This document shows positions 11,104-23,583 of a stretch of DNA of 64,000 bases, one piece after another. The DNA comes from Eutrigla gurnardus (Eukaryota; Chordata; Actinopteri; Perciformes; Triglidae). The position numbers were made by a program, and so were the translations under genes. The stretch spans positions 18,102,553 through 18,166,552 of the forward strand of contig OY741264.1 of the NCBI GenBank assembly GCA_963514095.1. Direction: 5' to 3'. Under the pieces are notes generated by a model. That model worked only from the letters and a program-made list of their open reading frames with translations, had not been told where the DNA came from and made no database searches. Every line of letters starts with the position of its first letter. Positions within the stretch are counted from its first letter, which is position 1.

Positions 11104-11629
11104 CCCTAGTACTTCAAGGTCCTTACCGGTGGAGAATGGTGGGTAGCAGAGATTGGATGGGTTACAGCCTCGAGTGAAGGGTCTTCAGTGAAATCTTCTC
11201 CAGTGTGATGTCCTGACTTGGATAAGACACATGGCTGCGAGGGGGGGTAAGATGTTATGCCTACCTCGGTGGACTCCCGCAGATAGACTTTCTTGTCTTT
11301 GTTCAGCTGTCTTCGTTCAGATGGCCAGACGCTGCAGCTGACGCTGTAGTGACAGCCTTTTTAAGTGCGCAGTTTACCGTAAGTACTGTGTGTGACCCCT
11401 CCCTCTAATCAAGTCTATTCACTACAGCTGAGCTGGCTCAAACTTAGTTGATTACTCACTTAAGCTGTGAGTGAGTACGTGAGCACGTGAGCTTTACTCA
11501 CACAATGCCTGAACCCAAATCTACAATTAGTTTCTGACTTACAACAGACAAAGCAGCTTCCTTCCTTGCTCCAGACAAAATGTGGTTTGAAGAAGGTCTA
11601 CTGGCAGCCCTTTAAGCACTGTGTCACAT

Positions 11630-12257
11630 CATCAATAAACACAAGTGACCCAGTGCCACTGGAAGCCATGCATGCCCATGCCATAACACTGCCTCCACCA
11701 TGTTTTACAGAAGATGTGGTGTGCTTTGGATCATGTACTGTTCCCTTTCTTCTCCAAACCTTCCTCTTCCCATCATTCTGGTACAGGTTTATCTTTGTCC
11801 CATCTGTCCATAGAACACTGTTCCAGAACTGGGCTGGCTTCTTGAGGAATGCTTTGGCAAAGTCAATTCTGGCCTTTCTATTTTTTGTACTTATAAATGG
11901 TTTGCACCTTGTGGTGAATCCTCTGTATTTACACTCATGAAGTCTTCTCTTTATAGTAGAGCTAGAGACAGCTACACCTACTTCTTGGAGAGTGTTCTTC
12001 ACTTCAGTGGATGTTGTGAATGGGTTTTTCTTCACCATGGACAGTATTCTTCGATCATCCACCACTGTTGTCTTCCGTGGACGTCCAGGCCTTTTTGAGT
12101 TCCCAAGCTCACCAGTGCACTCTTTTTTTCTTAGAATGTACCAAACTGTCGATTTGGCTACTCCAAGCAGTTCTGCTATTTCTCTGATTGACTTTTTCTT
12201 TTTTTTCAGCCTCAGGATCTTCTGCTTCATCTCCATTGAGAGCTCCTTTGACCGCAT
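11630..12257 (-). pseudogene. Tc1 transposase, N-terminal half
   Basis: Starts MRSKELSMEMK. A helix-turn-helix of the paired type (SIREIAELLGVAKSTVWYIL) spans about residues 23-42, followed by a GRPR AT-hook-like motif near residues 57-62 and a second DNA-binding segment to residue ~110. The DDE core begins with VLWTDGTKINLY, catalytic Asp at residue 152. Reading stops at FIDDVT because the LINE target duplication begins there. No stop or frameshift is seen before that point. Confidence 0.93.
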
Positions 12258-12629
12258 GTTGTATGGTCACAGCAACAGCTTCCAAATGCAAAACCACACA
12301 CCTGGAATCAACCCCAGACCTTTTCAAGTCAAGTCAATTAGTTTCACTACTTAATTGATGACCGGTTAACGAGGGAGAAGCCCATGCAGCCTTCTGAGTC
12401 AATTGTCCAATTACTTTTGGTCCCTTGGTGGCTATGTTTTAAAGAGCCATAATTCCTAAACCCTGTCTCCGATTTGGATGTGGACACTCTCAAATCGCAG
12501 CTGAGAGTGTGCACTTTAAGCCCATATTAATTATATAATTGTATTCTGAATATGTTTTTTGTAAAGAGCTAAAATAACAAAACTTGTGTCACTGTCCAAA
12601 TATTTCTGGCCCTAACTGTATGTCCCTGG

Positions 12630-12990
12630 TGACACAGGATCCATGCTTCCAACAATCCCTGAAGAACTCTTTCTTCCAAAAACGGTTCTCTGGATTAAAA
12701 TTGTTCTTACTGGAACCCTTAGCATTACCAAGAACCCTTTTAAAACCTTTTATTCAGGAAAGGGGTTTTAAAGGGTTCTCTCGATCAAAATGGTTCTTAC
12801 TGGAACCATTGGTGTTACCAAGAACCCTTGAAAAACCCTTTCTTCGGGAAAGGGTTTTTCAGAAGCAAATGGTTCCAGGTAGAACCTCAGCCCTTGTAAA
12901 AGAACCCTATTGGAACCCTTATTTCTAAGAGTGTATCACATGTAAAAGAACCCTATTGGAACCCTTATTTCTAAGAGTGTATCACATGCT
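12630..12990 (+). repeat. GGTTCTA-type repeat with a 46-bp tandem duplication
   Basis: Same AAGAACCCTTTT/GGTTCT composition as 466-622 and the same end, TTTCTAAGAGTGT. The last 46 bp ('taaaagaaccctattggaac' through 'gtgtatcacatg') occur twice in a row at about 12897 and 12943. The two right ends are identical, implying a recent duplication. Confidence 0.7.
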
Positions 12991-15900
12991 CCTCATCCAA
13001 CCTAAGTAAGCATCTGCATCTTAAGCTGGGAGAAAAATTACAACATTCTTTTGTGCACAGCTGGTAATACTGATAGCCAGGAGGAGTAGATGCTGGAAAT
13101 CACTGCCAACATTGCTCCAACAAAATATTGACTTGAGGTTTGAACACCATTATTCAAATAAAGTATGTATTTATTTTTCTTTGTGTGCTTGTCCAAATGA
13201 AGTTTGACAGATTATTTTTGTAAAAATTCAGGGGGAAAAATCTTAACTAAAGATTGTCTGGCAAGTTAGCAGGTTATAATAGGAGTCTCCATAGGCACAG
13301 ATTATTACAATTAGATAGAAATGACACAATCTATAAAGATTTTCATCCTGGTTTAGTTGAAACTGAAACAGACATGTGCATGCCATTGTTTTCCTCTACA
13401 TATGCATTTGTATGGGCAAGCAATTTGTAATGGTTTCCTCTAAATGCTGCCAAAGTGTTTCTTATTATCCCATGAATGAAGGCACCCAAACATACATCTC
13501 TAACCGTCCCTCTCTGTATGTGTGTTTCCTCCTAGTTGAGATGTCAGTGCTGTCTCCAAAGTAACTGTGGAGAAGCAATATGTGGTGTGACAGCCAGCCT
13601 GGGTCACAGCCCCCCATTTCAGGAAATAGGCATGACTTATTTGCCGGGTTGGGGGCTGTGGGGGTGTGCGGTGAGGATGATATTGACAGGATCATTTGCA
13701 TGTCTGCCAAGTCACAAGGCGGCAGGAGCGAGGCTGAAGGGGAATAGATGGGATGTGATGGCTTCGGTAATCTCCCGCGGCCCTATCGGTCCGAGCTGCT
13801 GTACAAAAATGATCATCCCCTGGCTTTGGCTGGACCGAGAGCGAGTGACGACTTGGATGAGCTCCGATGGGACATCTCAGTCAACCCAGGCAGAAACTAC
13901 TTTTCCTGCTCTCATTATCTGTTTTTGTGGAGAATTGGCAGGCTTCATCAATCACAAAACAATAAACATCGTTGTCGATCTATTCGTGATTTCAGCTTTT
14001 GTTGCCATGTACAACCCCTAAACCATTGTTTGCCAATAAAACTAACAAAGGAAACGTTGCCTGAATGTAGCATACATCATTTGTTATTTTTATTTGGCAC
14101 AGAGAATATGAGGGCTCAACGTGTCTGCCAGACAAGAAAACAAATGAGTTTGTATGTGTCACATAAAGGTGCTGTTATAAATTGGAAGCTGTGGTTTGGT
14201 TTATAAGCTGATCAGATAAGTATGACTGTACATAAATGTATATAACACTATATTCCCATAAAGTCCTACCAAATCCATGCTTGTCATTTGTAGTTATAGT
14301 TTTAAAGCTGCTTATTGTTTCTGTTATGTAATTTTGTATTCTGCTGCACAGGGCTTTCTGTGTTACTTATTTTTTTGCATTTCAAGTTTTTTGAAGGCAA
14401 TATGAGGTTTCACCTCTAAAATACAGCAAACCAGTCATGATATCAGCTACCAGACAGGAATTCACATTGCCTCAACTTGTCTTTAATGTGTGTACCAGGG
14501 CAGGATTTCACAGGGCCATCAGTTTGACCTTATGCAGCTTGAAAAAAGAGATGCCCTGCAGCTACAGTAACCTTAATGCCCTGTCTGCACTGCCCCAGCT
14601 GATTTTGCGGTTTTCTGCTCTTCCTCATCCCTCTAAATACCATTTTAAGACGGTGTCTTTGGTTGAGATTAATTCTTATTGGTCAACATCAAGTGAAAGG
14701 TGGCACACATTGATTGGTATGATTTTGAGCATGGGGTCTAACTATTTATGAAGACAGTTTGACACAAAGGTAACCCAAAGCATTTCCACTTGCTGCCGGA
14801 GCTCTAGACAACGTTTGTTATTCCAGCAGACTGCTGTAGCGCCTTTCAGATGCATTTCAGAAGCAGCCCAGAAGTGACTCTCTGGTCTGCTCTGCTAAAA
14901 ATATGCGTCTAGTCTATATGGAGTGTGTCTCCTTGCTGGTGTAAAGTAAAGTAAACGCAAGTAAAACATAGCCACAAATCTTTGATGTGTTGTCATAACT
15001 GGACTTCGTCTGCAGGCCAAAGAACAACAATGTGGGAAATAACAATGAAAATAACAAAAACATGTAACCACGTAGCCTACTTGCCCTCGTTATGGTAGAA
15101 GCACAAATATAAAGGAATAATGACTTAATGAACACCTGAAATCTGAAAGTCTACAGAGTCTGGCTGACAGAACACTCCACTTCTCAAAAACTCAACTATG
15201 AAATGAGGAAGTAAGGTACCAGGGTGCAGTGATGCCAGGTGGAAACCAGGGCTTTCAATGCTACAACAGTGATGGTGTAGGTGGAGAGAGTTACGGTGTG
15301 GAGAGAGTAAGCAGTGTGGGGCTAGTTAGCAGCCGATTAGCTCAGAGCCTACAGAGTTTTATTCTAAAGTATTTAACATTGACCATCCAATGCCAGGTCT
15401 CGTTGGCACTGTTTACTCGTCATACTTGACCAGTAGAACTTAGACAACATAACCTGCGCTGACTTAATTACTACACAATGTAGCAGCACTGTGTGCACAA
15501 CTCTCAAAACATCTCATCAAAAGGAAGCAGTATTTGGCATTATAATAATACTGTTTTAACCCTTTTAGGTCACATCCTCAGTCCTATTTTTCAAAATATG
15601 CAAAAATCCAATCATCTTTTCATCTTGTAAAACTAAATATGACATGTTTATATAAACTCATACCAACCAATTTCAACCAATAATATCATAATAGCCATCA
15701 TTCTATCTGCATCTTTTAACAACAAGGAAGAGTGCGCTACAGTGCTCTGACGCTCTGTGTCACGCTACATTCATACTTCTGCTTCACTGGGTCTTTAAGT
15801 TAAATTCAATAAATAAAAACATGTAGACTAAAAATAGGCAATAAATCATGATTTATTGGGAAAAAACAATTATATGCCAAATCAGCGATTAAGCAACCTC

Positions 15901-16632
15901 CATCTAGATTTAATGGAATTAATCTTCGTATCATAACCAACATTTTTCACCATTGCAATGATTTGATTGTCAAATTGGAAGTCAAATCAGTCTCCTCACA
16001 TCCAATTGTCAAATAGTTGACTATTCCGGGTCACTCCAAAATAAAAAAGGCTTGTGTTTGATTGTAATAAGTTTCTACAAGCTTCACACATGGTTAAGGA
16101 GGGAATAATCCCACTGTATTTTCATGGTTTAGATTTAGCCCTGGATGGATCTAAGGCTCAATAAAACATTACAGCATTTTTACGAGTGGCTGCATTTCAT
16201 TAAAAAGCATTTAGGTTGTAGCAATGTTTGTTTTGACCTACAATTCTAAATACTACTCCTTCTAAATACATACAGCAAAACAAGATAGCAACTGTGTACT
16301 GCCATTACATTTTCTTTTCTATATCAAAAATGGCTGGAGCGTTTTAATGGGTCTTTGCTACAAACAGGGCTATTACATGGAGACATTCACATATGGAAAT
16401 GTAAAACTATTGATGTTAAGATAGAGGATTTAACTGTTCAATTTATGTAAAGCTTATTCCAATTTTAGGATTACATACAAATTACAGGTGTGCAACAGTT
16501 ATTTTTTTTTCCATCTGAATCCATCTGTATTTCAAGTGCAATGAACCTTGATTTAGTGCTGCATGAGTATTCACATCCCAACCTGTCTGAGCTGACAGTG
16601 CTTACAAATGCTAGAGGTAAGCATGCTATTTA
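12991..16632. other. Long non-coding stretch, apparently unique
   Basis: No recognised gene or element. Two overlapping plus-strand open frames (13536-14021 and 13748-14206) show no known domain and no splice logic. 13580-13900 is less AT-rich than its flanks and contains ATTTGCAT and other motif-like words, so it is a candidate conserved non-coding element. This cannot be tested without other genomes. Confidence 0.4.
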
Positions 16633-17446
16633 GGGCCTGTCCACACGAAAACGTTTTAAGTGCGTAAACGCAGAAGTCTTGTGCGTTTTGCCCTGCCGTC
16701 CATACGAATCCGGCGTTTTCACGGCCTGAAAACGCACTTTTTTGAAACCAGCTCTCAGGGTGGAAAAGAAAAAAACGGCACCCCTCCGTTTCGTGTTCGT
16801 GTAGACGGCGAAAACGAATACACTGACGTCATCGCCCCGCCCCTCGACCATCGAGCCTGACTTCTTCCCCCGCGACGTCTCGTAACAACAACGGCAGCCT
16901 CCGTGCTCGTAGCAGATATTCTGCTCGTCTGTACGACGCCGTATCAGGGCCACTGTATGAAAAAAAACGAGCCGAGAGAGGGGGGCGATATTCCGGGAAA
17001 AAAGTCGCAGATATGCTACTTTATTACGATGCTAACAAACAACCGCTAGCTAACTTCCCATGAATGTAGGCATTTATTTGTCTAATTAATCCATCCCAAC
17101 GTGTGACAACGCCTCGTCAAGGTCCTTAGGGTGACGGCTTTTGATGCTTATTGTTGGTTTTATTTATACGGGCCAAATTGTCATCTTATGGGTGTTTATT
17201 GATCGGGTGGTCGGGTGGAGATTAGCCGTAACTCTCACGTGTTGCCATAGCAATGGCAAACATCCGGTCAAGCTCCGTCTCTTCTTCTGCGTTTTTGTAG
17301 CAGAAACAGCGCCGCATAAGGGCCTGGAATATGTACTACAGCGCGCTGAGTCGTTTTCAGTGGATTCGTCTGGATGCGGATTTTCTTGAAACGACGCCAA
17401 GGCAAAACGGAGAAAAAAAGTTTGTTTTGCTTCGTCTGGACAGCCT
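16633..17446. mobile_element. Non-autonomous DNA element with long, imperfect inverted repeats
   Basis: The left end GGGCCTGTCCACACGAA and the right end TTCGTCTGGACAGCC are complementary, and both flanks carry 'gtttt', 'cgcagaag' and 'aaaacg' words in mirrored order for over 100 bp. The middle is CpG-rich. Flanking duplications are not clear, so the superfamily is open. Open frames on both strands here are composition effects. Confidence 0.6.
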
Positions 17447-18200
17447 CTGAGTGGGTGACTTTTGCTGCATAGGCATATTGCCATGTAACTACAGGCACTT
17501 GAGTGCTGACAAAAGAGTCAGAGTTAATACTGAGGATACTCTGAGTACTTCCAGAAAGCAAAAGATGCTCATCAAGAGCTCCTTCAGCACATGGAGAGCT
17601 AAACCCTGACTGGTTGAAAGATCAAGTGCCACAGCAAATGAAGGGTGGAAAGTACTGTCACCATCAAAAACTGTGTGTGTGTTTTGCGTCTGTATACTCA
17701 CACACCCAAAGGCTTGCCAGTATGTTAATGGTTAATCAATAGAGCCAAGAGTCCCTGGACTGGAGTGTCTCAATATTTAGGGGCTGAACCAATTTATTTT
17801 ACTTGAGTTCCAGATTGATGGCAGCTGACCAGCAGTTAGATGGTGGGCTTTTTGGGGCAAACAGAAAGAGGCAAAAGAGAAAGAAAAGGACATAAAAAGA
17901 TCAGGACAAAAAGAGATGCTCACATGATGAGATGGCCTTGTAAAGCGCTCAGGGTCTCTGGAGTGTGATATTTGGCAGATAGATAATATCACCTTGAGAA
18001 AAACAAAGAGGCCCCTTTTTGCCTCTTGTCTGTTCTGTTTTCTTAGCTCCATCTTATATTTTTCTTCTATAAAACTGCAGTTTTATCCTCCTTATCTTTC
18101 ACCTTTCTATATTTATCTGTATAATGCGTCAGTTGCTTAAATGGAAGTCACCTGCTTATCCACAGTGTCTGTGTAGATTGTACATCGTCCAGGTCCCTCT
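17447..18200. other. Unassigned spacer
   Basis: No gene or element recognised. AT-rich with only short frames on both strands. Confidence 0.4.
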
Positions 18201-18622
18201 AAAAGCTTTATCCTAGGCAACTGGACCTGCTTTAGGTTTTTTGAAGACATTTCTGCTGTCATCTAAGAGGCCAAATAACCAGTGTGCAAGAAAATTGTTC
18301 GAGTAATGCTTGGAACAGATGCTGTCAAGGAAATCGAGAAATCACACTATCTGACATTGATGATATGTTGGATGACATGGACTCTGTTCTCCGTGAGAAA
18401 CCACGACTGAGGGGGTTATTTAAGCTCCAAATTTTTACGGGTGCCACAGGTGAAAATAATATTTATAAGGGAGACCGAAAGGTTTCAGAACCACTGGTCT
18501 GGGAGTTACATGACTCAGCATTAACGACCCTAACAGATTTGAAATACCTAAACTCTCAGATAGTCAGATAGAACTGAAGAAGCCTCTTGGATGCAAGTCC
18601 AGTTGCCTACAATAAAGCTTTT
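18201..18622. mobile_element. Inverted-repeat element enclosing a transposase scrap
   Basis: AAAAGCTTTATCCTAGGCAA at 18201 pairs with the complement of 'ttgcctacaataaagctttt' at the right end; both arms also share 'atcYaagaggc' farther in. Such arms are common in fish dispersed repeats. No target duplication found. Confidence 0.5.
18276..18420 (+). pseudogene. hAT transposase fragment
   Basis: Translates as CKKIVRVMLGTDAVKEIEKS, followed by a frameshifted stretch with DDMLDDMDSVLREK-like residues in the other frame. This resembles the N-terminal part of hAT transposases of the ZBED5/SCAND3-like group ('VRVMLGxDAVxEIxxVPLS...RRIDDMS'). Only ~45 residues remain. Assignment is by motif memory only. 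Confidence 0.5.
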
Positions 18623-18789
18623 TAAATATTGCCTATCCACAGTAGATTTTAAAGGGAAAATGCCAGTTTGCTATGTCTCTTGGCTTATTGGCTTGAAAGT
18701 TCCCCTCATACTTTTTTGTGTAAAGACGAATAAACTATAATGGCATTACAGTCAGTGCGCACATTTTCCTTTTTTAAAAATGATATCAT

Positions 18790-18976
18790 TCGGGCGGCCG
18801 GTGGCGCAGTGGTTAGGGCAGCCGCCCCATGTACAGAGGCTCAAGGTCCTCGAAGCAGTGATCCAGGGTTTGACTCCCGGCCCAGTGATCAGTTTCCCGC
18901 ATGTCTTCTCCCTCTATCTCCCTGTTTCTATAAAATAATAAAAGGCTTGAATGGCGCTCTAGCCAAAAAAATTATC
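18790..18976 (+). mobile_element. tRNA-derived SINE with 17-bp target duplication
   Basis: The head reads GGCGGCCGGTGGCGCAGTGG with a pol III A-box, then B-box GGTTTGACTCCC about 70 bp later. The body ends in an A-rich tail. Direct repeats TTTAAAAATGATATCAT (18773-18789 and 18977-18993) flank it exactly, the signature of LINE-driven insertion. The duplication is undiverged, so insertion is fairly recent. Confidence 0.9.
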
Positions 18977-19178
18977 TTTAAAAATGATATCATAAATAAA
19001 ACAATTTAGGACCCATTTGTGTAAACAGGGTCCAAGCTTCAGGTCTCTGAGTGGGTGTTTCCCATGGTAGAGGTTGGCTGACATTGAGAGTAAGCATTGC
19101 TAAGCCTGCCAACATCCTTGGTATGCTGCTGACTTGAGTATGTCATTCACTTGCATAGCCTACAAACATAAACATGAG

Positions 19179-20120
19179 GGGCCCTAGTTTCGTAGACCAG
19201 GAGCAGTCAGCTCTCAGCGCACCTGCGCCACGCCGACGGGGTGTGTCGGCCTGGACTTTGCAAGTTTCGTGCACCGCGCAGGCTCACCTCCCGTCACTCC
19301 CACCCGCGCAAGTGGGAAAGAGGGAGGAGAAGAAGGCGTGAGTGGGAGACGAGGAGGAGACGAGGCGTGGACTGGGATTAACACAGCCGATTCAGATCTT
19401 CACCAATCACATGAGCTCCTCTCCTCTCCTTTAATGCGTTAGGGGAGGTTCAGTGCAAGTTCCGTCACTTGACAACCTGATGACAGAAGCAGCGCCGCCG
19501 CTCCCACCACGCGCATCACACGCTGTGCGTGCGTATCATAATAATAACAATGCTGATATTATAAAAAACACGAGAGAGAGAGGGAGATGTTTTGGTCCGA
19601 GAGGCTGAGTTTCCGTTACGCGTGCCGTCCGCCTTTGATCTGACGTCAGATGTGACGGGACAATCTATATAGATATAAATTCACGTGTTGATTCAATTAG
19701 TTGCATTAAAGTGTTTGTTGTGATTATTTATTGCATTTAAATGTGCCTGGAACTGTGGAAACCTGCCTGTGAGATCTCGGTGACGTGTGCACACTGCGCG
19801 ACGGTCAGCCAAACTTCCACTCCGCCAGCTGTGATTTGCATTGAATGAATGGACTTTATTTACGCCTTGCGCCCAGAGTAGACCAGGTTGAAGCTGGCGA
19901 GCTTTCAGCGCAGTCTCTGCGAGGCTTTTTGCCACGAAACTTCCGCTACGCCAAGCTGAATCTATGACGCCTCCCCCTGCTGCGCCGCCACACCCATCTT
20001 GGCGCAGGCGATCCACCAAACTGCCAAACTGACCGTGCGCAAGGCTGCGCGGGTCGAAACTTGCATTACGCCGGCTCCGCCACCCTGCGCCGCCCTGCGC
20101 TGCGCCACGAAACTAGGGCC
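19179..20120. mobile_element. 942-bp MITE family M1, copy 1
   Basis: Ends are inverted repeats GGGCCCTAGTTTCGT and ACGAAACTAGGGCC. The subterminal region is full of TGCGCC/GGCGCA words in mirrored order. TGAG flanks both sides (19175-19178, 20121-20124), suggesting a 3-4-bp duplication. A near-identical copy lies at 39122-40065. No transposase; non-autonomous. Open frames inside are not conserved between the copies. Confidence 0.85.
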
Positions 20121-20344
20121 TGAGATGTTTACAACAGAAAGACCACGTATCAGTTATGTTCATGAAACTACTAGGGCATAGGTTTTGTTTCAACATAACA
20201 AACATATATATTGCAGATGAAGCTGGATGACTCTAAGAAAATCTAAAATGTGTTCATGCCAAAGTATTAAAGTGTGAGTATTAGGGCTGTACTGAATAGT
20301 TTGGGGCTTCATTCAAAAAGTTGACGTTCTAATTATTGTTATTA
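20121..20344. other. Short unassigned spacer
   Basis: AT-rich, nothing recognised. Confidence 0.4.
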
Positions 20345-21490
20345 CTGTTTTTTTTCAGTCGCTAACAAGCGTTTGTCCAACCAGTTGTCACATTTTCAAA
20401 ACTCTAAACACAATAAGCACAGCATCGGTCTTCTGTGGCCATACCATTCACACATTTCATGTCGTTTTCACACAATATGCAGTCAGTGAACACACGTCCA
20501 CAATGCTTACATTTTCTTAACAGACAAGCTATACCTCCCAACAAAATTATGGATTGTTTTTGTATTAATTACGAATGTTAACACACAACATCCCACAATA
20601 GCAAAAACAATATTCCAAACCTTAGATACAGTATAAAACCTCTGATGCTGCAATGATATCAGTTGAAAAACAATATATCTCAGCTGATAATAAACAAACA
20701 ATTGAATAATTGACACACAGCTGATTTATGTTGGCTAAATTGGGCTGGTTTAGACTCAGTGGCAGGGGCTATTTTTTCTATTACACTGACACTTATACAG
20801 TGAAAGGAGGACTTTGAGGAGTGATGTTTTCAGAAACAGAAAAAGACAAACTTTTTATCTGGGCTTTTTGCTGTTGTTTTTTTGTTCATAATGCTCTTGT
20901 GTGTTTCATGGATATTTTGTTCAATGTAAGCAATACTGTAAAACGTTTTCTGTTCTATCTTACTGTAAACAGTATTTCTACTGTATCTCCTGTAGTAAAA
21001 AGTAAAGGAAAAAAACTGATTTGCTTTTTACTGGAATGCTTTTGAATGTGAACATTACATGTAGACATACAGTTCCCAACCAAGAAATGTAGTGTAAAAA
21101 CGGTGGATTGCATGTTTTGCATGCAAATACCTGTAAAACCGAAACATAAAAGTCTATGCAGTTTTTGTAATGTCAACAATAGCCAGTATTTTGAAACCTG
21201 CTGTACTTTGATTGACTGCATGTACCTTGTGAAGTAAAAACAAGTGTTATTCTTTGACAGAATAATTTCATTTTGAGTCAGATTTCCAGTGTTTTGGTAA
21301 AGTAAGTGTGTGCAGAGAAAGATGTGTTCTATTTTGAAATGAAGAGTTAGTATATATTTAACAAAATGTGTTTTTGAGAAGAAAATTATCCATTTGGCCA
21401 ATTGTGTTTTGTAGGTGTGAGTCTGTGTTAAGAGTTTAGAAAAAGTATCTGAAGTATGGGTAAGTGCTTGTTAGCGATTTAAAAAAACTG
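20345..21490 (+). mobile_element. TA-flanked non-autonomous element M2, copy 1 (uninterrupted)
   Basis: Flanked by TA (20343-20344, 21491-21492). The left end CTGTTTTTTTTCAGTCGCTAA and the right-end complement CAGTTTTTTTAAATCGCTAA are inverted repeats. It is 1146 bp with no transposase. The reverse-oriented copy at 25167-32668 is the same element opened by three insertions; comparing the two fixes all their borders. Its termini resemble those of the autonomous-looking transposon at 25696-28561. Confidence 0.85.
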
Positions 21491-21492
21491 TA

Positions 21493-22042
21493 ATAACTTA
21501 CAGCAACATTGCCTGCAATTGTCCACTAGTCTCTCTTTCCTTCTCACACACACATATGCTTCATCTTTATAACTGCCAATGCTCAGTACAAAAGATTTAT
21601 TCCAATCCAAAATTCACGTTTTTTATCTAGCAAAATATTCTGTTTCAATCCATACTTGTTGGCATTTAGTCTTTTAACACAAACAACTGTATTAATGGGG
21701 CAGTCTTTACAGCATCATAAATACATAACCAAAAATATGTTCAATTATAAAATGTTTACGTTGATGACAACATAAAATATGATGAAAGAAGCACACAGCT
21801 TTGCTTTTATTCTTGTGCCATAGAAGAAGTAAAGTCAACAATGGGCTTTGCAGAAATAGTGTTTATTATATAATGAAAACCTATAGCAATAAATGAAAAC
21901 TGTACTGTACACACTCATAACTTCAGTAGAGTAACTTCATCTGTTTTGCTGTAATTTGTATTGTTTGTAGTTGTATCAGGTATAAAATAAACCATCTATG
22001 TGTTTTTTGGGAGGAGGGTGAAGGGTGAATGTCCCTCTCATT
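21493..22042. other. Unassigned AT-rich spacer
   Basis: No gene or element recognised in this 550-bp stretch. Confidence 0.4.
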
Positions 22043-22050
22043 CAGGTCAG

Positions 22051-22245
22051 TAGTGATGTCCAAATGAAGCTTTGTGAAACATTTTCTTTATTTTCTGAGC
22101 CCAATAGATGGTGCTCTCTGTTCAACAAAGGGTTGAAGGCCGATATATTTCCATTGCTTTCAACCCTTTGTTGAACAGAGAGCGCCATCTATTGGGCTCA
22201 GAAAATAAAGGAAATGCTTCACGAAGCTTCATTTGGACATCACTA
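22051..22245 (+). mobile_element. 195-bp palindromic hAT-type MITE M3, copy 1
   Basis: The entire element is one hairpin: arms of about 80 bp (TAGTGATGTCCAAATGAAGC ... GCTTCATTTGGACATCACTA) around a ~20-bp loop. It is flanked by the 8-bp duplication CAGGTCAG (22043-22050, 22246-22253), which points to the hAT superfamily. A 195-bp copy at 56631-56825 has the loop in the opposite orientation. Confidence 0.92.
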
Positions 22246-22253
22246 CAGGTCAG

Positions 22254-22712
22254 CAGGGAAGCTGGGGGGGTCGGTCTCCCTCTGTGGATTTCATATTCTC
22301 AAATCTATCTTTAGATCATCTGAAAAATGTCTATTTGTATTGTTTTTCATCCAAGTTTGATGATGGATTGATTACAGAAAATTCTCTATGCGTTACCATT
22401 AGGCTACCAGTTTAGTTGAGTCTGCCAACTTTTGTAGCTTCTCACTGAATCTCTGTGATTTGAAGTTTAGTTCCTCTCCTGTTTATACATTCAGATATCT
22501 GCTTTATTGCTTAATTAATATATATTTAATACTTTTGTAGTACAACTGTAATCGAGTCACATTAAGTTGCTGCTGATGAAAAAACAAAATTTCCTGATTC
22601 TGCTGCTTCATAATAAAAGCTTTTTAAAAATGATGGTAATATGAGAATGAATCTAGTTAATTCAAATACTTGTATTGGAACGTCTGTTCTAGAAGACAGG
22701 GTTTCCTCCACA
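22254..22712. other. Unassigned AT-rich spacer
   Basis: No gene or element recognised. Short frames only. Confidence 0.4.
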
Positions 22713-22716
22713 TTAA

Positions 22717-23583
22717 AGGTCCCATATTATGAAAAAAAAATGTTCTCTGGTCTCTACACCTATAAACTGGTCCTCCCTGAGCCTGTCAACTCCCAGAATG
22801 AGGAAAACTCAGCAGCCCACCCACTGGTACAACGGCGCTCCTACGGGCTGTTCAGATTCAGCTCCTGTCGTTAAGTAACAAAGGGAGTCATTTACATAGG
22901 CTGAACTCTGCGCGATGATAGGAGATATCCGAGAGGGGGCGTTCATCACCAAGTTGAAATTCGGTGTGTCCTGCGGTGAGATAGCAGTGAGATAGCAGTG
23001 TTTCACAATGTTGTCGCTCACAGCTAGACATGCAAATTGCTCTGATGTTGGTTGTACAAATCAACATAACTGCTTATATTCGGTCCCAGCTACAGAAGAA
23101 CAGAAGAGACAGTGGTTGCGTTTAATTTTTAATGACAATGTGCCAGCTACGGTTCGTGTTAGCTTGTATGTGTGTGCTAACCACTTCACATCGGGCTGCT
23201 TCAGTAACGAGAGTCAGTACAAAGCTGGCTTTGCCTCGACACTGAGCCTCGTAAAAGGATCTGTCCCAAGCATACGGGACCCAAACACTTCACCTGAGCC
23301 ACATAGGAGAGCCATAGCGATACATCCACCGTAAACATTGGTGCATGCTAGCGCTAGCGTGAGCGGGATCCTCTCCGTCACTCTCCACTAGGCGTTGACA
23401 GACGGAGCTTTTAAACGTGCAAGCACAGAAACAGCCTGTTCTCAACAGAGCTCTTTTGAGCAACTTTTAGACAGCTGAAATTCAGGACCATGGATGGGTT
23501 TGGGGCAATGCATATCGAATCCAGTGTTGTTGGACCTCTCACAGCTGTGGGAAATTGATGAAAATCAGTATAATAGGGGACCT
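22717..23583 (+). mobile_element. TTAA-flanked Kolobok-like element with THAP remnant, copy 1
   Basis: Begins AGGTCCCATATTAT and ends ATAATAGGGGACCT, flanked by TTAA on both sides (22713-22716, 23584-23587). TTAA target sites plus a THAP-domain coding piece are the combination known for Kolobok transposons. At 867 bp it is an internally deleted derivative. A second, diverged copy lies in the other orientation at 42233-43114. Confidence 0.8.
23008..23334 (+). pseudogene. THAP zinc-finger fragment of a transposase
   Basis: 108 codons. It contains DVGCTNQHNC, QWLRLIFNDNVPA and YVCANHFTSGCFSN, then LVKGSVPSI. This follows the C2CH THAP pattern: a Cys pair region, Trp, then Cys-x2-His, then an AVPTIF-like tail. 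THAP domains bind transposon ends or promoter DNA. The ORF stops soon after the domain and no catalytic core follows, so it is a stub. A piece of the same domain is at 42520-42795 (minus). Confidence 0.75.

Larger units (their letters stand above)
8031..11621 (-). mobile_element. L2/RSg-1-like LINE inserted in Tc1
   Basis: Minus-strand LINE flanked by an exact 8-bp duplication TGTCACAT (8023-8030 and 11622-11629). Its 3' end on the minus strand is a short tandem tail, (AAATGT)n, next to 'gcgtctgctaaatgac', a 3' end widespread in fish and salmonid LINE/SINE pairs. Joining the Tc1 sequence across it restores the transposase frame. The region 11104-11621 is 5' leader. A second, truncated copy is at 63310-64000. 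Confidence 0.93.
7370..12618 (-). mobile_element. Tc1-family DNA transposon (DD34E) split by a LINE
   Basis: The ends are matching inverted repeats: CAGTTAGGCCCAGAAATA on the left and its near complement ending CCCTAACTG on the right. Both are flanked by TA (7368-7369 and 12619-12620), the duplication made by Tc1/mariner elements. Without the inserted LINE (8031-11621 plus one duplication copy) the element is about 1.65 kb, normal for Tc1. The transposase runs on the minus strand in two halves. The element predates the LINE inside it. Confidence 0.93.

Noticed and set aside
13536..14206. Two overlapping plus-strand ORFs of 161 and 152 codons
   Set aside because: No recognised domain, no splice-site logic, and two different frames are open over the same DNA.
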